Assembly (NCBI GenBank): GCA_000697665.1
Contig: KL197711.1
Location: forward strand, 1,803,254-1,867,253
Direction of reading: 5' to 3'
Origin: Jaapia argillacea MUCL 33604
Lineage: Eukaryota > Basidiomycota > Agaricomycetes > Jaapiales > Jaapiaceae
DNA: 64,000 nucleotides
The notes under the pieces were generated by a model. That model was not told where the DNA came from and made no database searches. It worked only from the letters and a program-made list of their open reading frames with translations. Within the stretch, counting starts at the first letter, position 1, and the number at the start of each line of letters is the position of its first letter. Both the position numbers and the translations under genes were made by a program. This document shows, in pieces, positions 1 through 15,499 of the stretch.

Positions 1-363
1 TCCACGAGAAAAAATCGAATGGAGGACTTTCAGAATTGAGGGAGATCGCAAGGTATGTATATTATTCCTTTCTATCACATATCGACTGTAGCGAGCTAAC
101 ATCGGTCCTAGTCTTTGAACCAGATTGTGGCCGACTACCAAGCGAAAACTGGCATCCAGCTCGAGATATCTCGAGAGTCTCGCGCTGAGCTTGAAGCTGC
201 TGTGCAGAAGGAACCAGGAAACTTCGGGAAGGCGGTGCAGTTGATTTGGGACAATGGTGGTAGCTTGGTGGGTGAACCTGGCCAACTGTCCAACACCGAC
301 TGGCCAGAATGGAATCCCACCAGCGTCGTCGATGCTATCATCGCGGCGAATCCGCGAGCCTGA
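1..363 (+). CDS. NmrA/isoflavone reductase-like protein, copy 1 (3' end only)
   Basis: Only the end of the gene lies in the window. Bases 1-52 match the end of exon 3 of the two downstream copies, an intron spans 53-111, and the last exon is 112-363 (about 83 codons, stop TGA). The last exon encodes SLNQIVADYQAKTG near its start and ends in NPRA, almost the same as the last exons at 2222-2473 and 5026-5277. The intron position and phase also match. The family is the atypical short-chain dehydrogenase NmrA/isoflavone-reductase group, which binds NAD(P)H. The Rossmann end of this copy is off the left edge, so it may be whole in the genome. The substrate is unknown. Confidence 0.85.
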
Positions 364-1422
364 TCCTAGTGTATATGCTAGTGCGTATATCTTGATGTAT
401 GGTGCTTGTATGAGTTGCAAATGAGACCGATATTTTGGGTGGAATCCATGAACAAACACTATGGGATACTGAAGTGCTGGCACGCATGACAGAGAATGAC
501 GCTTTCTACCATCAACTTCAAACCACCATCCTACACAACAAATGTCAGCTACTTATTCTATTCCGTGTCCGGGCGTTACTGGACGACCACACTGTACCCG
601 TCGTTGTCTGAGCCGTTCTGGCAATTCAGCCTGGTGCTCAAACCATGTCCACCAGTGGCTTTGCAAGGAGATCGAAAACTTCAACCTCAGGTTCTCAGTC
701 GCCTCCATCGACTCGAAGTGAGCCAAATCTTCGTGCCTGACCGGCAATGTTCATCTTGGTATTATCCCTCATCGATGAACTGATGAAGTTGAGATAAGCT
801 TTTCCGCTGGGGATTTGTCCCATTTGACAGAACCTTTCAAGGTTGTTAATCCAGGGTCGGAGAACAACCATCAGGCCATCAGGCGCTGTGTGAGATGACG
901 AACAAGGAGGAGGCGTATTGCAAGCCTTCTTGACTTGACGAACTTGTTCCATCATATCGCGCTTCCCTTGCGGTTCAATCCATATGTTCGCTTATGACTT
1001 TCAGTTGCACTCGTCCTTGTGAGCTCAAACTTTAGACGCTTGCTAAGGGGTTTGAGGGCTCGACACCGACTGACGGTGCACGATCATCTCATGATTCCTC
1101 GCGTGAATTAGTCGGCGAGTGCTTTCCCCTTGCCATTGCAAGGGTATTGTTCTAAAATGACCGATATTGCGACTTAGAATACGTCTCTCCATCATCACCG
1201 CCATACCCGCCCATGATGATTGATGCATCTTGTTCACCATCTGACTCAGCGGTGTCATCCACTCTTACTGCCTCCTGCATTGGAACCACCGTCTGACTGA
1301 TAACGGTTCTGGCGTAAGCTGATGCGATTTGGAATCATTCTCGCCGAGTAACCCGAGTTCAGGGATAACAAGGTATAAGAGGGCAAGAGAAAAGCAGGTA
1401 GGGACAACGCATCCCACTTACA
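364..1422. repeat. Spacer between copies 1 and 2; unit of the tandem duplication
   Basis: No gene is seen here. The sequence is recognisably repeated after copy 2. Bases from about 420 to 935 align with about 2520-3045, including shared blocks around the GATGAACTGATGAAG and CTTTCAAGGTTGTT stretches. Bases from about 960 to 1422 align with about 3630-4231. The duplication unit was therefore gene plus promoter plus 3' flank, not just the coding region. A TATAAGA element at 1374-1380, about 45 bases before the ATG of copy 2, is a plausible TATA box and is conserved before copy 3. Confidence 0.8.
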
Positions 1423-2473
1423 ATGTCTGGATTCAAGAACTTTGCAGTTGCCGGGGCCGGAAACATTGGTCGCTTTATCGTGGAGGAGCTTCTCAAGTTG
1501 AAACACACTGGAGCAGTCAGCTCAGTCGTCGTTCTCACCCGAGAGGTACGTTCCTTGTGGCATTCACGAAGTTGCCTTAGGATACTGATATCATCTCAGT
1601 CGAGTGCTGATAGCCAGTCTGTCACCGAGCTCGCAAAACAAGGGGCAAAGATTGCAATTGTAGACTATACGTCCCCTTCGTCCGTCGCCAGTGCGCTGGC
1701 TGGTATAGATGTGGTCGTCTCTGCCCTCGGCTTTGCGGGGCTCGGTGCCCAAGTTCTTCTCGCTGAGGAGGCGAAGAAAGCCGGAGTGAAACTCTTTGTA
1801 CCTTCCGAATTCGGGATCCCGACTGAAGGTCTGACAGAGGGTCTCTTCGGTCTGAAATCGTCGTTGCACGAGAAGTTGAAGGAGATTGACCTTCCCTACT
1901 CGTTGTACTTTACGGGGCCCTTTTCTGATTGGATCTTCAACCCGTGAGTATGTCGCTCCATCATATGATTAACCCCATTGATTGGGAAATTGGAAAGGTA
2001 CTTCGGATGGGATCTGTCGCACAACAAGGTCACAATCTCTGGAGAGGGGAATACGCCCGTGTCGTGGACCACTCGCAGAGACGTTGCGCGGTTCATCTCC
2101 CATGCTTCGACCGCTCTTCCTCGAGAAAAGGTTGAATGGAGGACTTTCAGAATTGAGGGAGATCGCCAGGTATATTCCTTTCTGTCGCATATTGTCTGTA
2201 ACGAGCTGACGCCGGTCGTAGACTTTAAACCAGATTGTGACCGACTACCAAGCGAAAACTGGCATCCAGCTCGAAATATCTCGGGAGTCTCGCGCTGAGC
2301 TTGAGGCTGCTGTGCAGAAGGAACCAGAACACTTCGGCAAGGCGTTGCAGTTGTTTTGGGACAAGGGTGATGGTTTGGTGGGTGAAACTGGACAACTGGC
2401 CAACATCGACTGGCCGGAATGGAATCCAACGAGCGTCGTGGATGCTATCATCGGGGCGAATCCACGAGCCTGA
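1423..2473 (+). CDS. NmrA/isoflavone reductase-like NAD(P)-binding protein, copy 2
   Basis: Four exons (1423-1545, 1600-1943, 1998-2169, 2222-2473) join in frame into 296 residues, the usual family length. The N terminus carries the dinucleotide-binding motif GAGNIG about ten residues in. It is followed by VVVLTRE, the IDVVVSALG strand, and KLFVPSEFG, which is typical of isoflavone-reductase and phenylcoumaran-reductase-like proteins. The C-terminal half (YFGWDLSHNKVTISGEG, then DWPEWNPTSVVDAI) is shared with the other two copies. The enzyme probably works as a soluble NAD(P)H-dependent reductase, or as a redox-sensing NmrA-like protein. The substrate cannot be read from sequence. The start is fixed by the Rossmann motif position. 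Confidence 0.9.
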
Positions 2474-4231
2474 TCCCAGTGTATATGTGTACTTCTTGAT
2501 GTGTGGTGCTTGTACGAGTCGCAAATGAGAATGATGTTTCGGGTGGAATGGGTGATCAAGCGCTTTGGGATACTGGGGTGTCAAGTGTGACTGAGGTGAC
2601 CGTTTTCTACCATCAACTTGCATGAAACCACCACCATCTTACCCAATGACGTCAGCTGCATATTCTATTCAGTGTCCGACCGCACTGTCCCCGTCATCGT
2701 CGAAGCATCTGGCAATTCACCCTGCCAGTGCTTCGCTGGTGCTCAAAGGATGTCAGGTGGCTTTGCAAGGGAAATCAAATCCTCCAACCTCACGTTCTCA
2801 GTCGCGATTCTGTCTCCATCATCAAGTAGTGAGCCAAATCTTGGTGCCTGACCGGCGATGTTCATCTTGGATATTTCCGCTCATCGATGAACTGATGAAG
2901 GTGAGATAAAATTTTCCGCCGTGGATCTCTCGCATTTGAAGGAACCTTTCAAGGTTGTTGATCCAGGGTCGGAGAATAACCGTAAGACCGCTGCGTTTGA
3001 GATGTGACGAACAAGGAGGCAGATTGCGAGCCTTTTTGACTTGCCGGGTCTTTTACTCCCCTTTTGACCTCATTTATTGGCGTGCGACGACCCTCCAGAC
3101 TCCAGTGTGCTGGAGACCAGCTTCGAAAACTACCAGAACCTTCAGTCACCAACCCACTGTCCATTTCCTCACCCCTGGTTGGGTTTGAACTCAAACCTCA
3201 ACTTACGCTCTCGGTGGGAGAGCTATCAACAATCCCCCCCTGTTCTCGACACAAAGGTGTTGAGCTCACTGGTATTCCTTGCGCAATAGCCGTGCTATCA
3301 GTGTTCCTTTCACGAGTTAGGCTTATGATGATTGCATTTTGCAGCTTAGCGTTGGCCATATCGCCGCGATTCTGTCGCCCCATGATTCCCAGAGTCCGTC
3401 CCGTCCAACAACTCCAACCGAAGGGCCTCTGGGATATTTCCGTCACAACTCAGCCGAGGGTGCCAGTCGGTCCGTAAAATTTTCTTTGAGTCGACGCAAC
3501 GTCGCAACCGCAACGCACCCTTGGTCCAAACCTTCATCTGGGTTGGAACAGATGAATGTATATAACTATTCCATGGTACAACAAGCCTTCATTGTCCCAC
3601 CTCTTCCATCACATCAAGCTCCCCTAGGGGTTCAATTAGCCATTAGTATGCTCGCTTATCACTTCCCTGTTCTAGCTGTAATTCATGCGGCGACGGACTT
3701 CACATTCGCCTCACATTACCATTGAAGAAGAGAGACAGTGCTCGCGCTTATGAGCCCAAACTTTAGATGCCTGCTAAGTCGTTCGAAGACTCGACACCGA
3801 CTGTGTACAGTACGCAATTATGTCGTGATCCGTCGCGTGAAGTGTTCTGGTGAGTGCTTTCCCCTTCAAGTGCTCCTACAAGGGTATTCTTCAACAATGA
3901 CCGATATTGCGACTTAGGTTGTCCCTTCCCATCGTCCCCGCAAACGCCACACCGCTTCCAAGCTTACTCATGATGGCGACGTCGACGTTATTGAGTCCTG
4001 CGGAATGCGTCGTACCGCTCGTGATGATTGATGCATTCTTGTACACTGGCTGACTCAGCGATGTCATCCACCCTACCGCCTCCTACTTTTGAACCACCTT
4101 CTGACTGATAAAGGTTCTGGCGTAACCTGACGCCATTTGGAATCATTCTCGCTGAGTCCGGGGATAACGAGGTATAAGGGGACGAGAGTAAAGCAGGTAG
4201 CGACAACAACCCACCCTCTCATCTACTTACT
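2474..4231. repeat. Spacer between copies 2 and 3; duplicated flank with an extra segment
   Basis: No gene is seen. The outer parts repeat the first spacer (about 2474-3045 and 3630-4231). The middle, about 3046-3630, has no counterpart there, so it is either inserted here or lost from the first spacer. The extra segment contains a short palindrome (GTTTGAACTCAAAC near 3183-3196) and no long reading frame. I cannot assign it to a transposon family. A TATAAGG element at 4173-4179 precedes the ATG of copy 3. Confidence 0.75.
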
Positions 4232-5277
4232 ATGTCTGGATTCAAGAACTTTGCAGTTGCCGGGGCCGGAAACATCGGTCGCTTTATCGTGGAAGAGCTC
4301 CTCAAACTGAAACAAACTGGAGCCGTCAGCTCAGTCGTCGTTCTTACCCGGGAGGCATGTTTATGGCCTTAGCAAGTCGCATTCGGATACTGATATCATT
4401 TCAGTCGAGTACTGATAGCCAATCCGTCACCGAGCTCGCGAAACTAGGTGCAAAGATTGCATCGGTAGACTACGCGTCCCCTTCGTCCGTCGCCAGTGCG
4501 CTGGCTGGTATAGATGTGGTCGTCTCCGCCCTCGGCGGCGCGGCACTCGGTGCCCAAGTTCTTCTGGCGGAGGAGGCGAAGAAAGCCGGAGTCAAACTCT
4601 TCGTGCCTTCCGAATACGGGATCCCGACTGAAGGTCATACGGAGGGTATCTTGGGTCAGAAAGCCTCGTTGCACAAGAAGTTGAAGGAGATTGACCTTCC
4701 CTACTCGCTGTACTACACGGGGCCCTTCGCTGATTGGGTCTTCAACCCGTGAGTACCTCACCCCGTCGTTCGATCACCACATTGATTGGGAAATCGGAAA
4801 GATACTTTGGGTGGGGTTTACCCCGCAACAAGGTCACGATCTCCGGAGAGGGGAATGCGCCAGTGTCGTGGACCACTCGCAGAGATATTGCGCGTTTCAT
4901 CTCCCATGCGTCGACCGCTCTTCCGCGAGAAAAGGTTGAATGGAGGACTTTCAGAATTGAGGGAGATCGCAAGGTATATTCCTTTCTATCACATATTGAC
5001 TGTAGGGAGCTAACGTCGGTCCTAGTCTTTGAACCAGATTGTGACCGAATACCAGGCGAAAACTGGCATCCAGCTCGAAATATCTCGAGTCTCTCGCGCT
5101 GATCTTGAAGCTGCTGTCCAGAAGGAACCAGGAAACTTCGGGAAGGTGTTGCAGTTGATTTGGGACAAGGGCGATGGCTTGGTGGGTGAAACTGGTCAAC
5201 TGGCAAACCCCGACTGGCCAGAATGGAACCCGACAAGCGTCGTGGATGCTATCATCGGGGCGAATCCACGAGCCTGA
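4232..5277 (+). CDS. NmrA/isoflavone reductase-like NAD(P)-binding protein, copy 3
   Basis: The exons 4232-4354, 4405-4748, 4802-4973 and 5026-5277 have exactly the same lengths and phases as in copy 2 (296 residues). The GAGNIG motif, IDVVVSALG, KLFVPSEYG and the C-terminal DWPEWNPTSVVDAI block are all present. The first intron starts with GC instead of GT (GCATGT at 4355); its counterpart in copy 2 starts GTACGT. Differences from copy 2 are mostly conservative, so both copies look maintained. Short shared 3' flank follows to about 5475, where the promoter of the amidase gene begins. Confidence 0.9.
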
Positions 5278-5475
5278 TCGCAGAGTATATGTGTATATCT
5301 TGATGTGTGGTGTTTGTAAGAGCAAATGAGACCGATGATTTGTGTGGAATCCGTGAACCAGCATCGCGATCAGTGTGGGACACTGAAATGCGACCAAGTT
5401 CACACTGACCGAACTGTAACCGTGTTCTATCGTCGAATCGAAACCATCACCATCCTACCCAACAATATCAGCACC
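5278..5475. repeat. Third, partial copy of the NmrA 3' flank
   Basis: The sequence after copy 3 still resembles the flanks after copies 1 and 2 (AAATGAGACCGAT near 5325, AACCATCACCATCCTACCCAA near 5441). It then diverges just upstream of the amidase start codon. This marks the right-hand boundary of the tandem duplication unit. Confidence 0.6.
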
Positions 5476-5508
5476 ATTCTCCCCAGAATAGCCGGCTTGC
5501 TCCAGAAT

Positions 5509-6749
5509 ATGGTCGCCCAGAGGCCTCCGATCAGAATCGGGGTGGTGCAATTTTGGCCGGAGGTCAGTTCATATTGTCTCTAGTGGCTGGCGCCGTGCTC
5601 TCAACAAGCTCACTGTAACTTCCCATGTCGAAACACGATATCCCCAATTTGTAGCTTGGCCAAGTCGAAGAAAATATCGAGAGAGCTAGGCAAATTTGTG
5701 CGAAGTGAGGTGCCAGTTGGTTCGTGCAGACGTTATCCACAAACCATCTCACTCCCCAGATTGGAGCCAAGATCTATCGACCTGCTATGCCTTCCAGAAA
5801 TGATTTTCACAGGTTCGTCGACTCGATATTACTGGTGTATTCTCGACCTAACCTCCCACTGAAGGATATGTTTTCCCAAATGCCGCTTTCATCCGTCCCT
5901 ACCTGGAAGAACCACAGACTGGACCAACTTCAAAATTCTGCGCAGAAATGGCGAAGCGACTCCATTGCTATGTCACCGCCGGCTACCCAGAGCTTCTGAA
6001 ACCTTCGGAAAGAGTCTTCGGATTTGATCTCGAAGGGAATGAAGTTGAGAAGATTGGTGCCAACAGCGCTGCTTTGTACGGTCCCGGAGGGGAGTGGGTT
6101 GGTGGGTATCGCAAAACAAACCTATTCCAGACGGACATGAGCTGGGCAAAGCCTGGTAGGAATTCCTCTGAGCCCTCGACTGTATTTTCACATCTTTTTC
6201 AGGCACGGGATTCACAACATTCTCGCTCCCCTCTCCGTTGGATACCATGTCTATGGGTATATGTATGGACCTGAACCCCCAACCCCCAGCAGACTGGACT
6301 CTTGCAGAACGGCCATACGAGATTGCAGACTACTGCTTGACAAAGGGCACTCGAGTTCTTGTCCTCTTGAATGCCTGGCTCGACTCTAAACGCGACGAAG
6401 ACGATGAAGTCGATAAGTATGTTATGAATTACTGGGCAGCAAGATTGAGACCCCTTTGGGTTCGACCTCCTGGCGAAGGCTCTGAAATCGATGGAAGTGA
6501 TAATGAAAGCGTTGCCCTTCATGATCATGAAGGGGACGAGACGATAGTGATATGCTGCAATCGTTGTGGAGAAGATAATGGTATTCCCTCTTGACTGTCC
6601 CAACGGACGAGCGCTCACATTCATATGGATCAGGCACGATATTCGCTGGCTCATCAGCCGTTTTCTCGTGCAAGAGAGGATCAGGTCGACCGAAGCTGTT
6701 GCACGCCATGGGTCGAGAGGACGAGGGTGTTGAAGTATGGACAGTGTGA
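5509..6749 (+). CDS. NTA1: Protein N-terminal amidase (Nta1-like, nitrilase superfamily)
   Basis: Six exons (5509-5562, 5655-5704, 5760-5812, 5865-6155, 6203-6580, 6634-6749) give about 313 residues. The nitrilase catalytic triad is visible: Glu in LPEMIFTG, Lys in YRKTNLFQTD and Cys in SMGICMDLNPQ. The N terminus IRIGVVQFWPELGQVEENI and the region after the cysteine (WVLNAWLDS-like block, then NYWAARLRPLW) fit fungal Nta1. Nta1 deamidates N-terminal Asn and Gln so that proteins can enter the Arg/N-degron pathway. The last exon ends with an FAGSSAVFS strand and a short charged tail. The model is inferred by splicing. All introns have GT-AG ends and are 48-92 bases long. Confidence 0.85.
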
Positions 6750-6819
6750 GGCCACATGTGTTGCTATCATACCGTCAACCCTTCAGAGTTTCGCTACTCG
6801 GCAAAGATTATCCTCTTGG

Positions 6820-10766
<3,947 letters not shown>

Positions 10767-11127
10767 AAGATTATCGTACGTTACACGAGGGGGTGTACGC
10801 AGAGATGACGATGATGGCACAGCGAGATCAGTTGTTGATGGAGAGTCCCACATGTAGTCGGAATTCGAGTCCATCCCAGAAGCTCAAACCAATGAGAGGT
10901 AGATACTCAGTTGTAGGGTTTTGGTTCAACTGGGATATAGTACAGCGGTGGACCGTGGACGGATTTCGGCATCCGGAACTGAACGCGTCGTGTCGCGTCT
11001 GTGACAGTTTGCTGTGACAGCGTGATTTTTTGGGCTGTCGCGCGGTATGATTCATTCATCAACAGTCAACTTCACATCCCAATTCCCACAGCAGAAAGCA
11101 TACAACATCTATTTCTCGATATATGGT
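10767..11127. other. Intergenic spacer between the helicase and dehydratase genes
   Basis: This is the upstream region of the helicase gene and the downstream region of the dehydratase gene, both on the minus strand. I see only short unsupported reading frames and no repeat or RNA gene. Confidence 0.5.
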
Positions 11128-12177
11128 TTAGATGGCAACGTTCCCGTTCTGTTCTCCCGATAATTCAGTGGGTAAACCTGCCAATTTCATTTTCACTCCA
11201 ATCTCGAAGAGATAGTCGAGGCACTGAGAAAGCATGGGGTTTCAGTAATATGACGGTCAGGCGGGTGGTAAACATACCTCTGTCTGGGCCTTGGCTTTCT
11301 CCCAGTCGTTTCCTGGCGGGGATTATGTTACGACGCCACAAATGGTGGATTCTGGAGAGAACGCACCCCAAACATAAACACCATGCCTGCGAACAAGGAT
11401 CCCCGCAGCGTCTGGATACTTCACCATCGCTGCGTGCATGCTATCCTTCAAGTCCTCTTCGTTTGGTGTGTTTTCAATGATCGGGACCACAAGTGTATCC
11501 AAGTAGGAGAGTGCACGGCCAGTTCCGCCGACACGGACACCTTTGATCATCTGCTACGGGTGTGTTGTGAATGCGTAGAAGCTAAATTTCTTCAAACATT
11601 TACCTCCTAACGAGAGAGCGTCAGCATCATTCTTGACCAAGGTGAGATCAGCGTACTTGATGTGATATTTTGAACTCACCGGACGGCCACAACAAGGTGG
11701 CCATCACAGCATGCTGCGAGTGGGTATGGATGCAACTTCCTGCATCCCGTAACTCAAAGGCATTCCAGAAGAGAGGGGTACAGGCTGATTCCTTGAGATT
11801 GAGGGAGGGTCGACGAAGGAAGACGCGATCCGTCTCAGGATATGGTTGCGGGTAGGGCAAGACGAAAATATGGATAGGCTCAATGCGCTCTTTCTGGACG
11901 CCAGATGGTGCAATGTAGACCTTCTCCCTAGGATATCGTTGATCAACCCGTAGAGATGAAACACTTGGTAGATCCCTACCCTAGTCGGATGGTAATCCCT
12001 CCTCCTGTGCCGGTGACCCATCCTAATTGATAGAATCCTCTGCACAACTCTGGGATGAGATTGGCGGGCTGACGAAAGGTTAGACTCTCCCCTCCCTGCA
12101 ACGTGATAGACTTGCCGCCTCACATGGTATGGATCTGACGAAATGACGAGAGCATCTCCGTTGTCGCTAGGTGACAT
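11128..12177 (-). CDS. MDE1: Methylthioribulose-1-phosphate dehydratase (class II aldolase family)
   Basis: The spliced frame begins [18 protein letters not shown] at 12177 and continues [43 protein letters not shown], then [46 protein letters not shown] and [18 protein letters not shown]. This is the full motif series of the class II aldolase-like MtnB/Mde1 family. HTHSQH supplies two zinc ligands, and the His in VRRHGVY is the third. The enzyme dehydrates 5-methylthioribulose-1-phosphate in the methionine salvage pathway. At least five short introns interrupt it. The stop is TAA at 11128-11130. The product is about the usual length of 230-250 residues. Confidence 0.9.
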
Positions 12178-13954
12178 GATATCTTGATGTCCAGTATACT
12201 TGATGTTGATCCCACCAGCGTCCAAGTGGCGTCAGGACTGGTTGAAAGGCTGATTCTATGCATCTCTTATCGACAGGGATCGACTTCCCGATGTTGAAAT
12301 CGCGCCATCCCCCAGGAATTTGACCAACGTGCATTCTTAGACCTTCAACGCAGCCACAACTGCAGCTCGCGACCTCCTACGCCATATACATATCGTTTGG
12401 CACTTTCTTTGTTGTTCGCATAGCTGATAGCACCAGCTACCCTCGCCTGATTGCCTTCCTTGGCTTATCTTAATCAGATACCTCACATACGTTCTACTAC
12501 CCTCCTCGGAGTCCTCGCCCTATCGACAGCTCGACCATTCACGGCCTCCGTTCCCGATTTTGAACCGGGTGACCTTCACCGCTGGGCCCTGGCACTTTGG
12601 TACTCCTTATCCGTCGCAATCCGCGGATATATATAGATTGCGTTTGGGAGATCTGAGGGTCGTGGTAGGTTGAAATCAAGCGCGATATGTGAACTGCCAA
12701 TGTGTTATTCGGCGAAATATTAATAGGAGGACGGTTTGACGACGGCGAATGACCAGGGTATACCTCGGACAAGAATCAATTGCTGAAAGTTGAATCAAAG
12801 CGATGCGAAAGTCGTCTTCTCTCAGTAAGTTCCAAGATCGTCGATGAGCACCTGCATCGTGGGCGGTTTCTTCAAAGGTCTTCCCGCAATGCCTGACTCG
12901 GATTCCCTCATTGGTGGAGAGGGTGCTGTCGCATCCTTGTCGCACCCGCAACTTTGCTCAGGGTTGATACGCTTGCGGCATCACATATGTACATGATACA
13001 AAATTACTCTCTCGACGAACCCACATGCCTACCTTGATCGATCGGCCAACCAGCGCTTTTTTTATTATCAAAATTCGGATCTTTGGCTGCCTCGCAGCCA
13101 TCCCGTCGGTGAGCCTCCACATATCCTGGGTCGATAGGTTGATCACCCTCAAAGTATTACTGCACATGTTCACAAGTCCAAAGGTCTGAGGAATAACCTA
13201 TCCTCGGTCTTCTGTAAAGGATCCGAACAATCAGAGGTCTGCATCGTGGACAAGCCAGGAAGTCCATCTCTCTGGCGACGATTGACCAAATTCAGATACA
13301 GTGCCATGCAATATTGCGCCCTTCATTTCATCTGACAGAACGCAATCTTGTTCATATTGATGGAACTCCGTATATTCACGACCGCTGAGGGCTTTCACCC
13401 TTCGACATATTTTCACCTTCTATGACTTTGTCGCAGATCTCTGGGTGATCGTACATTTTACGTGCCATTACATCGCAGAGACACCCTCATACGCCTCGTG
13501 CTTTCCTCGCTGCGTTCCCACCACAGGAGTGAGATTGCACGAGTAGGAATACACCAATTTTTGCACAACAACTTGATACTACATACATACAGATCAGCAG
13601 TTGAGTCGATAACTACAAAAAATGCGAAGCCCACAAGCGTGTGTCAGAAGCAAGAGAGTGGAGGTTGAAGTGATAAGCAGAGTAATGGAAGACAAAACAA
13701 TGGAGCCACGAGCGATCCAGACAGTCGACATTAGGTGACCTCGGTACCAAAGGGTGGCTGAGCTGACATTGTCCGTAACTAATGGGTGTCCACGCCCATG
13801 GGATATCCGACAATAACGAGGGCTCGACTATCAGTCTAGGAAAGTAGTCGATGGTCCAGACGATGCTGTATGAGGGTGGGTTCTGCTGCTCGTGGGTGCG
13901 ATAAGGGATGTCGCGTTATCCACTGGCGTACGGTTAGCTCGGCACCTTGAATGA
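12178..13954. other. 1.8 kb without a supported gene
   Basis: There are several reading frames of 60-90 codons on both strands (for example minus-strand frames at 12676-12951 and 13231-13416). None can be linked by splice sites into a protein I recognise. The part near 12178-12450 is the promoter side of the dehydratase gene. The rest may hold a gene too divergent to see, a non-coding transcript or decayed sequence. Confidence 0.4.
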
Positions 13955-15499
13955 TCAAGCGAGGTTGGCTGTACGGCCCCATGGACGGCTTTCGTTGAAT
14001 GTTCGCAAAATGACGAGGATACCATCCGAATGAGCCGAAAAGATGGCCTCGACGCTGCAAGGAGCTACGTCATCCGAGGATAGCGAGTGAGCGCGCGATC
14101 GACCATCCTTTCGCGATGGATGGCTGCTGCGCTCTCGGTCGCGGTCTCGATGGTTGCTATGGGGGGCTCGGTCGCGGTCGCGATGGTGTCTCGAGGGAGT
14201 GGGGTCGGGCAGACGGTCTTTGCTGTGGGCGAAAAATAACTCAGATACAGAGAGGACAAATAAGTTCATGCATCGGACTTACTTGGAGTCTCTTCCTGAT
14301 ACGCAAGCGTTGAACCTACCGTGACCGAACCCGCCATCACTGGGACTACCTCTTTCATTTACACCCCATGACTTGACAGCATCGATCCAGCTCCTGACTT
14401 TCTTCTCGTCCTGCGGGGTGACAAAGTCGTAGAAGCTACGGCCCATTGCCACTGTGGTTGGGATCAAAAGATCATTGGAGACGTAGATGACTGGACATTG
14501 GATGGAGAAACGATCGAGAATGAGAGCAACTCTGATGGATTGATTCGGTAGGCGGTCAAAGGTGATAGCATCCAAACGTCCATCAGCTGTCTTCTTGTAG
14601 GTTGGCGAACCGGGCTTCTTCTTTTCCTTTTCCTCACTGCTAGTATCCGGTTCCGATGTCGTGGGTGATTCTGGTACCTTTCGCATTGGAGGGAGTGGAC
14701 TGGGGGGCATGGGCGAGGGATCACTCCAGCGCTATCAAAGAAAAGACAGCAAAAGATTGAGATACATCTTCAGGGAGGGGGTGAACGAGGGGAGATCACT
14801 GACTCGAAACTCGAAATCTGGAACGGCAAACGGGGTTATCACTGTGACTTCGTTTGCTGTCGATGCATTGTGCATTGCTTTTGCGCCAGGAGTGGCAAAT
14901 GATACGCTCCCGACGAGGACATCGTAAACAACAGTGCGGGACTGGAAAAGCTTTGGTTAAAGAGACCATCATCAAGAAAGGACTACTGACGATTGCGCAC
15001 AACACATAGCCCCGGTATGGATCCTTATGTCTCATTCGCAAGTATGCGAGAGTAGCGGCCTTGTCCCCGGAAATAGTGTCACTGTAGGTTGAGCCCACTT
15101 TAGCGACAATCCATTCAAACTGGCAACTGGCATACTAGTGCATTTTTTTCACCTCAGGAAACTCGTCTGGATGGACGAGATCTAGGGCAGGTTTACCGAC
15201 CAATTCATATGGCTCAAACCCTGTAAAATATGTTGGTGGTGGCGTCACAAAAGAAAGGACACATCAAGCTCACCCAACAGATCCGTGCAGGATTCCGAGG
15301 CAAATACCCATCGCGCCTAACGATAAGTGAGCTGCTGTGAGCTCGAGACAAAAGCGAAGACTCCCTTACATCTTCTGAGAAGTCCACGATCCCAACTGCG
15401 AAGATGACGTTCGTTCAGTGCATCGGGTGGTAACGAGTAAAAGACCTTACTGAACGAAACATACGACGAAGTATCTTCCATGTCCCCAAGTCGCGACAT
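13955..15499 (-). CDS. PAS-domain protein with basic Arg/His/Asp-rich region
   Basis: The first exon begins MSRLGDMEDTSSYVSF at 15499. A PAS-like fold follows: VGIVDFSED, GICLGILHG, then GFEPYELVGKPALDLVHPDE. This is the typical PAS region also found in white-collar light-signalling proteins. The sequence VPDFEFR leads through a Pro/Ser linker to a second PAS-like segment (SIRVALILDRFSIQCPVIYV, then GRSFYDFVTPQDE). A strongly basic stretch rich in RHHRDRDR repeats comes next, then SVEAIFSAHSDGILVILR near the end, which resembles a further PAS C-terminal piece. No LOV flavin-binding motif (NCRFLQ) and no GATA finger are visible, so a photoreceptor role is not supported. It is probably a signalling or transcription-related protein. 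Several exon joins are approximate. Confidence 0.7.

Noticed and set aside
2474-4231. LTR-type element in the second NmrA spacer
   Set aside because: No paired terminal repeats or recognisable element coding sequence were seen; left as an unclassified extra segment.
12535-12575. tRNA-like T-arm on the minus strand (CCCGG-TTCAAAA-TCGGG)
   Set aside because: No matching acceptor stem, D-arm or anticodon arm could be built around it.
13955-15499. White-collar-type blue-light receptor
   Set aside because: PAS folds are present but no LOV cysteine motif or GATA finger is visible.
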